From Syntrophobacterales bacterium (GTDB lineage Bacteria; Desulfobacterota; Syntrophia; Syntrophales; UBA2210), in assembly GCA_021163105.1 (NCBI GenBank), contig JAGGXJ010000086.1, forward strand, positions 1 through 55,275: DNA of 55,275 nt, given 5' to 3'. The position numbers and the translations under genes were made by a program. Positions 16,499 through 25,969 of the stretch are shown one piece after another. Numbering within the stretch: the first letter of the stretch is position 1; the number at the start of each line of letters is the position of its first letter. A model generated the notes under the pieces. The model was given only the letters and a program-made list of their open reading frames with translations. It was not told the origin of the DNA and did no database searches.

Positions 16499-18919
16499 AT
16501 GTCGTATAAAATCAAAAAAGCTGCCGTTATAGGGGCAGGAGTCATGGGCGCTACAATAGCGGCTCACCTTGCGAATGCGGGGATTGAGAGTGTGATGCTT
16601 GACATAGTGCCTCCCTTTGATCCGAGCGAGAAGGACTTGGAAAAAGGGCTGATAAAAGAGAGCAAAGCATGGCGGAACAGTTTCGCGGCGAATGGATTGA
16701 ACGGTGCGGTAAAATCCAGACCGGCGAGTTTCTATTCCAAAAAGTTTGCGTCGATGATCACAATCGGTAATCTTGAGGATGATCTTGATCTCTTGAAGGA
16801 TGTTGATTTTCTTCTCGAAGTAGTCGTCGAGAACCTGAAGATCAAGCAAGATCTCTTCGCGAAGGTGTTAAACATCACAAAACCGGACTGTATCATTGCC
16901 ACCAATACCTCCGGTATTCCGATTAAAGAGATCTCATCAAATATGAGTGCAAAGGACAAAGAGCGTTTTCTTGGTGTCCACTTTTTTAATCCACCCCGGT
17001 ACATGAAGCTTGTTGAGGTTATCCCCGGCGAGACAACAAAGAAGGAAATCGTTGATTACATGACGGATTTTCTCGAAAATGTCGTAGGGAAAGGTGTTGT
17101 TATCTGTAAAGACGTTCCCAATTTTATCGCAAATCGTATCGGTGTTTTTGATATATCAAACGCGGTTAAAACCATGCTTGGCAAGGGACTCACGATACCG
17201 GAACTGGATGCCATTATTGCCAAGGTTCTTGGCAGACCCGGTTCAGCGATCTGCGGAACGATCGATCTTGTCGGTATAGATACGGGTTATCATGTCATGA
17301 AGAATCTTGTCGAGGCCGTGCCGGACGATGAGATGATAGACACCTTTAAGCCACCTGAGTTCATGGACAAGATGGTGAAGAATAAATGGCTTGGCAACAA
17401 GACCAAGGGTGGCTTTTACAAAAAGACGAAGGATGAGAAGGGCAAAAGAGTCAAACTGGCGCTCGACTATAATACCATGGAGTATGTTCCATTCAAAAAA
17501 GCCAAATACGAATCAGTCAAGGAAGCGGGCAAGACTGAGGGCGGCTTTGATGACAAACTGAAAGCGCTCTTTTATTCCGAAAAGGATATTGCCGGTGAAG
17601 TCGTAAGGGAATATCTCTGCAAGAACTTCATATATTCGGCCAATCGTATCCCCGAAATATGCGACACAGTTTATCAGGTAGATAATACAATGAAGTGGGG
17701 TTACAACCACCAGAAAGGTCCCTTTGAGACATGGGATGCCGTCGGTGTGAAGGAATCGATAGAGGTGATGAAAAAGCTGAAGCTTAAGGTTCCCAAGAAG
17801 ATCACCGAGATGCTGAAGAAGGGTTGTGAGACGTTCTATGCAAAGAAGGAAGACGGTAAATATTACTACGACTTCGACAAGAAGGACTATGTGAAGATGG
17901 AGGATAATCCCAAGATTATCCTACTGCCGGATCTTAAAGCGGAGAATAAAGTAATCAAGGAAAATGCCGGAGCTTCTCTTGTGGATATAGGTGACGGTGT
18001 GGCATGCCTTGAGTTTCATACCAGAATGAACGCGATCGATGGTGACATTATAAGTATGATGTACGACAGCTGTGATATCGTGGAAAAGGATTTTGCGGGC
18101 ATGGTGGTTGCAAATCATGGCACTAACTTCTCTGTGGGCGCCAACATTTTCCAGGTGCTTATGGCGGTCCAGAATGCTGAATGGGATCTGCTTGACAACC
18201 TGATTCATGAACTTCAGTACGCCAACATGAAAATGAAATACTTGGAAAAACCGGTCGTAACCGCTCCGGCAGGCATGGCTCTGGGTGGCGGCTGCGAGAT
18301 ATCCATGCATGGTCAGAGGTGCCAGCCTGCTGGCGAGACATATATGGGACTCGTTGAAGTAGGAGTTGGTGTAATCCCAGCTGGCGGCGGATGCAAGGAG
18401 CTGATGGTGCGCTGTACAGAAGGTCTCCCGGAAGGCACAGGTGAAGTCTTGAACATGCAGCCCATTTATGAAAAAGTTCTGATGAATATAGGGCAGGCCA
18501 AGGTAGCCACCAGTGCGGTGGAGGCAATGGAGTTGGGTTACATTAGAAAAACGGAAAATGTGAGTCTCAACCGCGATCACCAGATTTGGGATGCCAAGAA
18601 ACTTGTTCTGGCAATGGCAAAAACCCATAAAAAGAAAAAGCCCGACATGATCCCGGTTATGGGTGAGAGTTTGATGGGTCTCGCGCATGCCGTTCTGTAC
18701 AATATGAAACATGGGAATTTCATGTCCGATTATGACGAACATGTCACAATGAAACTCGCATGGATACTTTCCGGTGGTCAGTGTATGGAAGGTACCTTTG
18801 TTACAGAGGATGCGATACTTGATCGAGAGCGAGAAGCTTTCCTCAGCTTGGCCGGTGAGCAGAAAACGCAGGATCGTATCATGCATATGCTCTCAAAGGG
18901 CAAGCCGCTTCGTAACTAA
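16499..18919 (+). CDS. 3-hydroxyacyl-CoA dehydrogenase / enoyl-CoA hydratase fusion
   Basis: An 806-aa bifunctional beta-oxidation enzyme with the dehydrogenase first and the crotonase last, the reverse of E. coli FadB. Residues about 5-190 form the NAD-binding domain (GAGVMG), about 195-310 and 360-450 the C-terminal dehydrogenase domains, and about 480-700 the hydratase. The oxyanion-hole segment GMALGGGCEISMHG and the LVEVGVGVIPAGGG segment with its catalytic glutamate are intact. Together it would hydrate enoyl-CoA and oxidise the 3-hydroxyacyl-CoA, yielding NADH that the Rex-controlled diaphorase could use. The start follows AAAGGAGG. It lies between the dehydrogenase and thiolase genes, completing the cycle. 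Confidence 0.93.
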   Translation: MSYKIKKAAVIGAGVMGATIAAHLANAGIESVMLDIVPPFDPSEKDLEKGLIKESKAWRNSFAANGLNGAVKSRPASFYSKKFASMITIGNLEDDLDLLKDVDFLLEVVVENLKIKQDLFAKVLNITKPDCIIATNTSGIPIKEISSNMSAKDKERFLGVHFFNPPRYMKLVEVIPGETTKKEIVDYMTDFLENVVGKGVVICKDVPNFIANRIGVFDISNAVKTMLGKGLTIPELDAIIAKVLGRPGSAICGTIDLVGIDTGYHVMKNLVEAVPDDEMIDTFKPPEFMDKMVKNKWLGNKTKGGFYKKTKDEKGKRVKLALDYNTMEYVPFKKAKYESVKEAGKTEGGFDDKLKALFYSEKDIAGEVVREYLCKNFIYSANRIPEICDTVYQVDNTMKWGYNHQKGPFETWDAVGVKESIEVMKKLKLKVPKKITEMLKKGCETFYAKKEDGKYYYDFDKKDYVKMEDNPKIILLPDLKAENKVIKENAGASLVDIGDGVACLEFHTRMNAIDGDIISMMYDSCDIVEKDFAGMVVANHGTNFSVGANIFQVLMAVQNAEWDLLDNLIHELQYANMKMKYLEKPVVTAPAGMALGGGCEISMHGQRCQPAGETYMGLVEVGVGVIPAGGGCKELMVRCTEGLPEGTGEVLNMQPIYEKVLMNIGQAKVATSAVEAMELGYIRKTENVSLNRDHQIWDAKKLVLAMAKTHKKKKPDMIPVMGESLMGLAHAVLYNMKHGNFMSDYDEHVTMKLAWILSGGQCMEGTFVTEDAILDREREAFLSLAGEQKTQDRIMHMLSKGKPLRN

Positions 18920-18990
18920 TTAACATGTTTAGCCGCGCAGGCTCAGTAGCGGAGAGCACTGTGCGGCATCAGACAATAAGGAGGATTATC

Positions 18991-20178
18991 ATGCGTGAAG
19001 CTGTTATTGTTGAAACAGTAAGAAGCCCGGGAGGGCGTTACAAGAGGGGAGGACTTGCCCAGACCAGAGCAGATGAGATAGGGATTCAGGTTGTGAAGGG
19101 ATTGATGGAGAAGGTTCCGCAGGTCAAACATGAAGAGGTTGATGATATAATCTGCGGTTGCTCGTTTCCCGAAGCCGAACAGGGTATGAATCTCGGCAGG
19201 GTTATAGCGCTGGGCGCCGGATTTCCCGTAACCACCTCGGGGATGACTGTCAATCGCTTTTGTTCTTCCGGTTTGCAGTCGATTGCTGATGCAACGGCTA
19301 AAATCAGAGCAGGATGGTCTGATATAATCATAGCCGGTGGTTGCGAAAGCATGTCCCATATACCGATGGGCGGTTGGATATTCCGTCCTCATCCTGACTG
19401 GGGTGACCTTCCGATGACCTATGTATCGATGGGAGTTACCGCGGAAAACGTGGCTGCTGATTATGGAATTACACGTGAAGATCAGGACAAAATGGGTCTT
19501 GAAAGTAACCGAAGGGCGCATGAAGCAATCCAGAAGGGATTGTGGAAGGAGCAGATAATACCAATTGATGCCTGGAAATACCAGAAAGACAGGGATGGCC
19601 AGTGGGTCCGGACAACGAAGACATTTGATATGGATGATGGTGTAAGATGGCCCTCAACAATGGAGAATATGGCAAAACTGAAACCGCCCTTCAAACAGGG
19701 TGGTTCCGTGACGGCGGCAAATTCGTCGCAAATGACCGATGGTGCCGCGTTCTCGATGATAATGTCGGCGGAGAAGGCGGATGAACTCGGACTGAAACCG
19801 ATTGCGAAACTGACCCACTATGCCGTAGAGGGCAACAAACCGGAAGAAATGGGTGTAGGTCCACGTTACGCTATCCCGAAGGTCCTCAAACTTGCAGGAC
19901 TCAAGATGAAAGATATAGACCTCTTTGAGATCAATGAGGCCTTTGCGTCACAGGCCATCTACTGCTGCAGGGAGCTTGGCATAGAGAAACGTTATTGGAA
20001 GGGTGAGGTCAACCCAAACGGAGGTGCCATTGCCATAGGTCATCCTCTGGGGTGTACTGGAGCGAAGCTGTCATGCCAGTTGATGCACGAGATGAAGAGA
20101 CGTAAAGTCAAGAGGGGAATTGTCTCCATGTGTATCGGTGGCGGTATGGGGGCTGCCGGCATATATGAGATGCTGTAA
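18991..20178 (+). CDS. Acetyl-CoA acyltransferase (thiolase)
   Basis: A 395-aa thiolase II that cleaves 3-ketoacyl-CoA to acetyl-CoA and a shortened acyl-CoA. I use the ATG at 18991 rather than the track start, because it has a strong ribosome-binding site (AAGGAGG) and begins the family N-terminus (MREAVIVETVRSP). The nucleophilic cysteine is in NRFCSSGLQS (about residue 90), the active-site histidine in GGAIAIGHPLGCTG and the second cysteine in SMCIGGGMG. Length is standard. It is the last gene of the beta-oxidation operon and is followed by a strong terminator. Confidence 0.94.
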   Translation: MREAVIVETVRSPGGRYKRGGLAQTRADEIGIQVVKGLMEKVPQVKHEEVDDIICGCSFPEAEQGMNLGRVIALGAGFPVTTSGMTVNRFCSSGLQSIADATAKIRAGWSDIIIAGGCESMSHIPMGGWIFRPHPDWGDLPMTYVSMGVTAENVAADYGITREDQDKMGLESNRRAHEAIQKGLWKEQIIPIDAWKYQKDRDGQWVRTTKTFDMDDGVRWPSTMENMAKLKPPFKQGGSVTAANSSQMTDGAAFSMIMSAEKADELGLKPIAKLTHYAVEGNKPEEMGVGPRYAIPKVLKLAGLKMKDIDLFEINEAFASQAIYCCRELGIEKRYWKGEVNPNGGAIAIGHPLGCTGAKLSCQLMHEMKRRKVKRGIVSMCIGGGMGAAGIYEML

Positions 20179-20203
20179 ACACAAAGATTATATTTAATCT
20201 GGG

Positions 20204-20235
20204 AAAGCCATGGTCCTTGTGACCATGGCTTTTTT
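20204..20235 (+). terminator. Terminator of the beta-oxidation operon
   Basis: A perfect 12-bp stem aaagccatggtc / gaccatggcttt with loop cttgt and a T run, about 25 bases after the thiolase stop. Confidence 0.9.
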
Positions 20236-20245
20236 GCTTTAGGTT

Positions 20246-20360
20246 CTTCTCCAATCTAGTTGGAGAAGAGGGTTCAAAGATTCCAGGGGTCCAGGGTTGT
20301 CTTTCTTCCTTCCACTCGACCCCGTGGACCCTTGATTCCTTGAACCCTTCTGGTAATTGC
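20246..20360. repeat. Intergenic repeat: TTCTCCAA hairpin plus 'ggttcaagg' tract
   Basis: CTTCTCCAA-tctag-TTGGAGAAG (20246-20268) is followed by 'gggttcaaagattccaggggtcc' and its approximate inverse 'ggacccttgattccttgaaccc'. The same combination recurs near 36.9 kb and the second part near 25.7 kb. The remaining bases to 20512 show no gene. Confidence 0.6.
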
Positions 20361-20512
20361 AACTAATCGGGAGATGAGCCTTATTTTATAATAGTCACCG
20401 CCCAGGTTATTAGTCTGAAGGTTGAAGATTGGGGGAGGGTGTTAGTGTTTGAGCTCGGCAGCACAAATGTGATACGAGAGAAAATGAAAAATATTAGAAC
20501 GGAGTAATAACT

Positions 20513-21322
20513 ATGAAGACTGGTGCGATTCAGTTTGAACCGCTGTTTGGCGAGGTAGACAGAAATCTGGAACTGGCTGGAAATCTGATCATGAAATCTG
20601 ATGCAAACCTCCTGGTCCTTCCGGAACTGTTCAATACCGGATATCTGTTTACATCAAAGGAGGAGGTGGCCTCTCTTTCCGAGGAGATACCTCATGGCAA
20701 GACAACGCGGATGTTGTGCGATGTGGCGAAGGATAAGGGCATTTTTATTGTGGGTGGTATCGCCGAGAAAAGTGGAAACAGGATATTCAACTCGGCTGTG
20801 CTTGTTTCTCCTGAAGGTTATATCGGAAGATACAGAAAGGTACACCTCTTCTTTGAGGAAAAGCTCTGGTTTGACCCCGGGGATGAAGGTTTCATAGTTT
20901 ATGACGCAGGCACGTGCAAATTGGGAATGATGATATGCTTCGACTGGTTTTTCCCGGAATCGATGCGAGCGCTGTCACTTATGGGTGCTGATATAATCTG
21001 TCATCCGGCGAATTTGGTGATGCCCTTCTGTCAGTATGCAATGAAGACGAGATGTCTTGAGAACCATGTTTTTGCAATAACAGCGAATAGAACCGGAACT
21101 GAAAGCAGGGGGAAAAAATCACTCCATTTTACCGGTGGAAGTCAGGTGACCGGACCGGATGGTAGGATTCTCTGCCGTGCCGGTGAAGATTCGGAAGAGA
21201 CAGTAATAGCTCAAATCGATGTGAAGGCGGCTCGTGATAAGAAAATCAACTTCTACAATAATCTCTTTGACGACAGGAAACCTGAATTCTACAGGAGCCT
21301 TGCTGTTGAGAGAAACAAATAA
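20513..21322 (+). CDS. Nitrilase-superfamily carbon-nitrogen hydrolase (amidase)
   Basis: A 269-aa cytoplasmic hydrolase of the nitrilase superfamily, which cleaves amides or carbamoyl groups with a Glu-Lys-Cys triad. All three residues are visible: Glu in LPELFNTGY (about residue 42), Lys in RYRKVHLF (about 110) and Cys in MICFDWFFPE (about 143). The length fits amidases of the omega-amidase, N-carbamoylputrescine amidase or beta-ureidopropionase groups; the substrate cannot be chosen. The ATG follows ACGGAG. It is monocistronic, between two terminator-bounded units, so context gives no substrate hint. Confidence 0.87.
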   Translation: MKTGAIQFEPLFGEVDRNLELAGNLIMKSDANLLVLPELFNTGYLFTSKEEVASLSEEIPHGKTTRMLCDVAKDKGIFIVGGIAEKSGNRIFNSAVLVSPEGYIGRYRKVHLFFEEKLWFDPGDEGFIVYDAGTCKLGMMICFDWFFPESMRALSLMGADIICHPANLVMPFCQYAMKTRCLENHVFAITANRTGTESRGKKSLHFTGGSQVTGPDGRILCRAGEDSEETVIAQIDVKAARDKKINFYNNLFDDRKPEFYRSLAVERNK

Positions 21323-21346
21323 GAATTCCAGAGACCTCCATTTTTA

Positions 21347-21375
21347 TTGACATCCAACAGCTTTATCTTTACAAT
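21347..21375 (+). promoter_or_regulatory. Sigma-70-like promoter for the VWA-OmpA lipoprotein
   Basis: TTGACA (21347-21352), 17-base spacer, TACAAT (21370-21375), about 75 bases before the ATG at 21450. Confidence 0.65.
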
Positions 21376-21449
21376 CAATTTCCTTAAAAAGGGGAGTATC
21401 ACTTGAAAGAGGGGGTATCAAAAAATTTATTTTTTATGAGGAGGTGTCT

Positions 21450-22490
21450 ATGAAAAGGAACAGATTTAAAACAGTATTTGTTGTATTTGCTGTTCTACTG
21501 TTTGCCGGTTGTGCCGGACAGCAGGTAAGGACGGATATGTCCCAGTTTACACCTGTCTCACTGGAGCAGGAAGGGTATAACTTGAAAGCGGATAGCTTTC
21601 TGGTGATCTTGGATACTTCAGCGTCGATGAATGAACGCTATAACGGTGTCAGCAAATTCGATCTGGAAAAAGAAGTGGTAACCCGTATGAATCAGACAAT
21701 AGCAGGTCTTGATGTAAAAGGGGCTCTGAGAGCGTTTGGACAGGGTCAAGACACTGTTTTGCTCTACGGGCTTACAGATTATACGGCTTCAGGCTTTAAA
21801 GAAGGACTCGACAAAGCTTCCTATGCAGATGGCAACAGTCCGCTTTATGCCGCTATCAATGGTGCAGGGGATGACCTTCAATCGGCATCCGGGACCGTTG
21901 TTTTGATCATTTTCAGTGACGCCAAAAAACTGGATAAAGCTTTCACAATAGCCTCGGCAAAAAAGATAAAGGAAGCCTTCTGGGACAGGATTTGTATTTA
22001 CACCGTGCTGATTGGAGATGATAAGGCCGGCGAAAAAGTTATGAAGGAAATCTCTGAAATAGGCTCATGCGGATTCGCGACCAATGCGGACAGCATTTTG
22101 AGTGCTCAGGATATGGCCGATTTTTCCAGAAAAGTATTTCTTGGCGGCCAGGCAGGTTGGGTTTTGACCGGTGTCGAGTTCGAGTTTGCCAGTTCTTCTA
22201 TTAGTTCTGACTCTTACTCCGTCCTTGACGAATCAGTAAAGATTCTAAGGAACAATTCTTCTGTGAATGTTCGCATTGAAGGGCATACGGATAGTATCGG
22301 CAACGAAACCTACAATCAGAAACTCTCTGAAAACCGGGCAAAGGCTATCATGAATTACTTTATCGAAAATGGAATCAGCGCTGATCGTCTTTCCGCGGTG
22401 GGTTACGGGGAGGCGCAACCTGTTGCCGGCAATGAAACATCTGCCGGCAGGGATAAGAATCGCCGGGTGGAATTAATTACAATTAAGTAA
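21450..22490 (+). CDS. Outer-membrane lipoprotein with VWA-like and OmpA domains
   Basis: A 346-aa lipoprotein. The ATG at 21450 follows GAGGAGGT, and the first 22 residues form a signal peptide ending in the lipobox LFAGC. Residues about 50-225 resemble a von Willebrand factor A domain, with a metal-binding DxSxS motif (LDTSASM). Residues about 235-346 are an OmpA-like peptidoglycan-binding domain (EGHTDSIGNETYNQKLSENRA, split over its two binding residues). The protein is probably tethered in the outer membrane and bound to the cell wall while the VWA part contacts a partner. No partner is encoded nearby; the gene has its own promoter and terminator. Exact function is unknown. Confidence 0.85.
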   Translation: MKRNRFKTVFVVFAVLLFAGCAGQQVRTDMSQFTPVSLEQEGYNLKADSFLVILDTSASMNERYNGVSKFDLEKEVVTRMNQTIAGLDVKGALRAFGQGQDTVLLYGLTDYTASGFKEGLDKASYADGNSPLYAAINGAGDDLQSASGTVVLIIFSDAKKLDKAFTIASAKKIKEAFWDRICIYTVLIGDDKAGEKVMKEISEIGSCGFATNADSILSAQDMADFSRKVFLGGQAGWVLTGVEFEFASSSISSDSYSVLDESVKILRNNSSVNVRIEGHTDSIGNETYNQKLSENRAKAIMNYFIENGISADRLSAVGYGEAQPVAGNETSAGRDKNRRVELITIK

Positions 22491-22512
22491 ACAACTTTTA
22501 AACAAACAAGAG

Positions 22513-22550
22513 AGGGCAGGGTGCGGGGAAATGCACTCTGCCCTTTTTTT
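22513..22550 (+). terminator. Terminator after the VWA-OmpA lipoprotein gene
   Basis: A 12-bp stem agggcagggtgc / gcactctgccct (one G-T pair), 8-base loop, then seven T residues. Confidence 0.9.
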
Positions 22551-22624
22551 ATAATCCTTCGTATAACCTGTGGAATTTTCGGAGATACTTCTCTCTATCA
22601 AGCTTCAGATATAAAATTTGCCGG

Positions 22625-24697
22625 TTAAACGCTGGTCACAATCCTGGAGAAGTCAGCGATTCTGTGAAACAGTTTTGATATTTCTTCCAGGAGAGACAGT
22701 CTGTTAAACCTTATCTTTTCATCCTCTGCCATGACCATGACTTCATCAAAGAAACTGTCGACAGGTTTTCGGAGGGTTGCCATCTCGGACAGGGCGTCGC
22801 TGTATCTGCCTTTGTCTATGCACTCATTCGCTGTTTCCCTTATATCGATAAGTGTGTGATAAAGGTTGTCTTCGGAGCTTGAGTCAAAAACAGACGGATC
22901 GATGGAGCCGCCCTCAAAATCCTTGAGGATATTCACGACTCGTTTAAAGGCAATCGCCAGTGGCTCGAAATCGGGATGTTTCTTAAATGTTTCCATGGAT
23001 TCTATTCGCTTCAGAGACTGAACAATGTCGGATACACCCCCTGAAAGCACGGAATCAACTACATCATATGAATATCCCCGGGATATCAGCTGGTTTTCAA
23101 ATCTTCCCTTCAGAAAATTCATGACGTCCGATTTTGTCTCTTCCGGTGTCCGTTTCAGTCTCCCCGCGAGGATCGAAATGCTTTTATCCGCCAGCTTGTC
23201 AAGTTCGAGGCAATAGTCCCTGTCTATGACGACATTGATGATACCGAGAGCCTGCCGTCTCAATGCGTAAGGATCAGCCGTTCCGGTGGGGATCAGACCC
23301 ACGCCGAAGCAGCCCGTGATAGTGTCCATCTTATCTGCTATGCTGACGATGGAGCCTTCATCTGTTTCCGGGAGATTGCCTCCGGCGGAAACGGGCAGGT
23401 AATGCTCATAGATCGCCTTTGCCACGATGGGTTCTTCGCCCTGTATCAGGGCATATTCTCTTCCCATTATCCCTTGGAGCTCGGCGAATTCACATACCAT
23501 GAGCGTTTCCAGATCGGCCTTGCAGAGTAGGGCAACCCTGTCGACCTGTTGTGCGATTTGAGGTTTAATCTTTTCTGCAATGTATGATGCGAGGTCTTTG
23601 AACCGCATGATCTTTTCGTAGGATGTACCCAGAAGAGTGTGGAATATAACATCCTTCAGGTCTTCCAGCCGGTTCTCGAGAGGGGTTTTCTGGTCCTCTT
23701 CAAAGAAGAACCGGGCGTCGGCTAACCGTGCTCGTATCACCTTTTCATTACCACGTGTCACAACCGAAGGATCTCTGGCCAGCGTATTATTGATAGTAAT
23801 AAAGTATGGAAGCAGATTGCCATGCGTGTCGACAACGGGGAAGTATTTCTGGTGTTTCATCATGGCTGTGGTCAGGACCTCTTTCGGGAGCGCAAGATAT
23901 TCCCTGTCGAAACTCCCAAGTACCACGGAAGGATATTCGACGAGAAAACTAACCTCTTCCAGGAGATCCTCGTTTTCAAGGACAAAACCATTAACATTTC
24001 CGGCGGCATTTTTCAATTCGTCAGATATGATATTTTTCCTTTTGACAGGATCCACCACGACGAAATGTCCCTTTATTTTTTCAAGATAATCTTCAAATCC
24101 GTTGACCTCGAATGGCTCCGGAGCCATAAACCTGTGACCGTGGCTTATGTTCCCGCTGGCTATATTTTCCATATTGAAAGGGACAACTTCATCTCCGAAG
24201 AGCGCCAGTATCCAGTGAACCGGTCTCGCGAAACGCACATCCATATCCATCCAGCGCATCGATTTCCGAAAAGGAATGGCGAGGATAAATCGAGGTAGGA
24301 GATCTGTCAGAATGGTCTTTGTGTCTTCACCAATGATTTTCTTCCGCGAGCAGATCTGTTGTCCCTTTGGAGTTTCTATTTGTTCCAGATCAGAGACATC
24401 TATCCCCTGTCCCCTGGCAAATCCTATTGCCGCCTTCGTGGGTTTGCCACTTTCATCAAATGCCACCTTTGTTGAAGGTCCGATCTTTTCCAGGAGTTGA
24501 TCTTCCTGTCTTTCGTCCACATCCCTTACCGACAGGAGAAGCCTTCTCGGTGTGCCCATTGTTTTTATGCGACCATGGCCGATACGGTTTTCGGAAAACT
24601 CCCTTGTGATGTTTTGCTCCATATCCTTCAGCGCTTTCGGCAGGAAAGCGGCCGGGATTTCTTCTGTTCCTATTTCCAGCAATAATTCTTTGGCCAT
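22625..24697 (-). CDS. glyS: Glycine--tRNA ligase beta subunit
   Basis: The 690-aa beta subunit of the bacterial alpha2-beta2 glycyl-tRNA synthetase. It supplies tRNA recognition and a large HD-like and anticodon-binding region, while the alpha subunit forms glycyl-adenylate. The N-terminus (LLLEIGTEEIPAAFLP) and the segments HQKYFPV and LADARFFFEEDQK are diagnostic. The length matches the family (about 690). The gene starts nine bases after the glyQ stop on the same strand, the usual glyQ-glyS order, with a CAGGAG ribosome-binding site. Nothing is truncated or odd. Confidence 0.96.
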   Translation of the reverse strand: MAKELLLEIGTEEIPAAFLPKALKDMEQNITREFSENRIGHGRIKTMGTPRRLLLSVRDVDERQEDQLLEKIGPSTKVAFDESGKPTKAAIGFARGQGIDVSDLEQIETPKGQQICSRKKIIGEDTKTILTDLLPRFILAIPFRKSMRWMDMDVRFARPVHWILALFGDEVVPFNMENIASGNISHGHRFMAPEPFEVNGFEDYLEKIKGHFVVVDPVKRKNIISDELKNAAGNVNGFVLENEDLLEEVSFLVEYPSVVLGSFDREYLALPKEVLTTAMMKHQKYFPVVDTHGNLLPYFITINNTLARDPSVVTRGNEKVIRARLADARFFFEEDQKTPLENRLEDLKDVIFHTLLGTSYEKIMRFKDLASYIAEKIKPQIAQQVDRVALLCKADLETLMVCEFAELQGIMGREYALIQGEEPIVAKAIYEHYLPVSAGGNLPETDEGSIVSIADKMDTITGCFGVGLIPTGTADPYALRRQALGIINVVIDRDYCLELDKLADKSISILAGRLKRTPEETKSDVMNFLKGRFENQLISRGYSYDVVDSVLSGGVSDIVQSLKRIESMETFKKHPDFEPLAIAFKRVVNILKDFEGGSIDPSVFDSSSEDNLYHTLIDIRETANECIDKGRYSDALSEMATLRKPVDSFFDEVMVMAEDEKIRFNRLSLLEEISKLFHRIADFSRIVTSV

Positions 24698-24705
24698 GAG
24701 AAAAA

Positions 24706-25587
24706 TTAACTCCTGTTGAACTTTCCGGTAAGGGGATATCCCATCGCTTCCCTCTGTTTAGAGTATCCTTCAGCGCTGAGACGCGCAAGATTACGCACCC
24801 TTCCAATATAACTTGTGCGCTCATTCACGCTTATGGCGCCTCGCGCGTCCAGTATATTGAATACGTGCGAGCACTTCAGGCAATAATCGTATGTAGGAAG
24901 AACGAGTTCCTTCTCCGCGGTTTTTATCGATTCCGCCTCGTACATATCGAAGAGCTTTCTCAGCATATCTGTGTCGGCTTCTTCGAACTGGTAGGTAGAG
25001 AATTCAATCTCACTTCTGTGATGGACATCTCCATATTTTATACCGTGCCCCCATTCAAGATCGTATACATTATCGATCTCCTGAAGATACATGGCGATTC
25101 GCTCTATACCGTATGTTATCTCGACAGATATTGGGTGCAGATCTATCCCGCCTACCTGCTGGAAATACGTAAACTGTGTAATCTCCATGCCGTCGAGCCA
25201 TACCTCCCAGCCTAATCCCCATGCACCGAGAGTTGGAGATTCCCAGTCATCCTCCACAAATCTTATATCGTGATCGAGCGGGTCTATGCCGAAACTCTTC
25301 AGGGAATCAAGATAAAGATCCTGAATATTAAGTGGGGATGGTTTCATTATTACCTGATACTGGTAATAATGCTGAAGTCGGTTCGGGTTTTCCCCGTATC
25401 TGCCGTCTGTCGGCCTGCGTGACGGTTCCACATAGGCGACATTCCATGGTTCCGGGCCAAGCGTTCTTAGAAAGGTTGCCGGGTTGAATGTGCCGGCACC
25501 CACCTCTATGTCATAGGGTTGCTGTACAATGCATCCCTGATCGGCCCAGTATTTTTCCAGGGCGAATATCAATTCCTGAAAGGTCAC
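24706..25587 (-). CDS. glyQ: Glycine--tRNA ligase alpha subunit
   Basis: The 293-aa catalytic subunit of glycyl-tRNA synthetase. The ORF-track start at 25671 adds a proline-rich stretch absent from the family. The GTG at 25587 begins the conserved [14 protein letters not shown] and has a GGGGG-type ribosome-binding site five bases upstream, so I choose it. Family motifs include [20 protein letters not shown] and the class II aminoacyl-tRNA synthetase core [17 protein letters not shown]. Only the N-terminal boundary is uncertain. Confidence 0.95.
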   Translation of the reverse strand: MTFQELIFALEKYWADQGCIVQQPYDIEVGAGTFNPATFLRTLGPEPWNVAYVEPSRRPTDGRYGENPNRLQHYYQYQVIMKPSPLNIQDLYLDSLKSFGIDPLDHDIRFVEDDWESPTLGAWGLGWEVWLDGMEITQFTYFQQVGGIDLHPISVEITYGIERIAMYLQEIDNVYDLEWGHGIKYGDVHHRSEIEFSTYQFEEADTDMLRKLFDMYEAESIKTAEKELVLPTYDYCLKCSHVFNILDARGAISVNERTSYIGRVRNLARLSAEGYSKQREAMGYPLTGKFNRS

Positions 25588-25714
25588 TTTTACCCCCTTG
25601 GATTTTGTTGCAGTTGTACTTAAATGCGGGGGGAAAACTATCATTAAGGGGGGATGACTGTCAAGAAACAAAGTAGCAAAGGTTATAAAGACAGGATTAT
25701 CTCCCGTTATTGGT

Positions 25715-25830
25715 TGTAGTTACCAAGAGGGTTCAAGGGGTCAAGGATTCGAGGATTCAAGTGAAATGCTAAAAAACGACAAAAGAGGGTTCAAGGAGTT
25801 AAGGGTTTGAGTGAAAGGAAGAAAGACAAT
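25715..25830. repeat. Tandem-like 'gggttcaaggggtcaagg' repeat tract
   Basis: The 25.6-25.97 kb gap between recO and glyQ has no supported gene. It holds repeats of 'gagggttcaagg.gt.aagg', including 'ggattcaagtgaaatgctaaaaaacgac'. Its inverse-complement relatives occur at 20.27-20.36 and 36.94-37.00 kb. An imperfect CCCGA-cgag-TCAGG element is at 25862-25875. Confidence 0.55.
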
Positions 25831-25969
25831 CCTGAATTATATTAGAAGTTTTATTCACAATCCCGACGAGTCAGGACGTTTTTTGCACAGATGTTGGTAT
25901 AATTTCCAAAGAAGTTTGGAACACGGATTATATGAAAATCATAATAATCTGCGTTTATCTGCGTCCACT

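Noticed and set aside
17921-18886. 321-aa minus-strand ORF
   Set aside because: Antisense of the dehydrogenase/hydratase fusion, which has intact motifs over the whole stretch.
25715-25830. Possible CRISPR array
   Set aside because: Repeats are irregular, have no constant spacer length and recur as single copies elsewhere; no cas gene is present.
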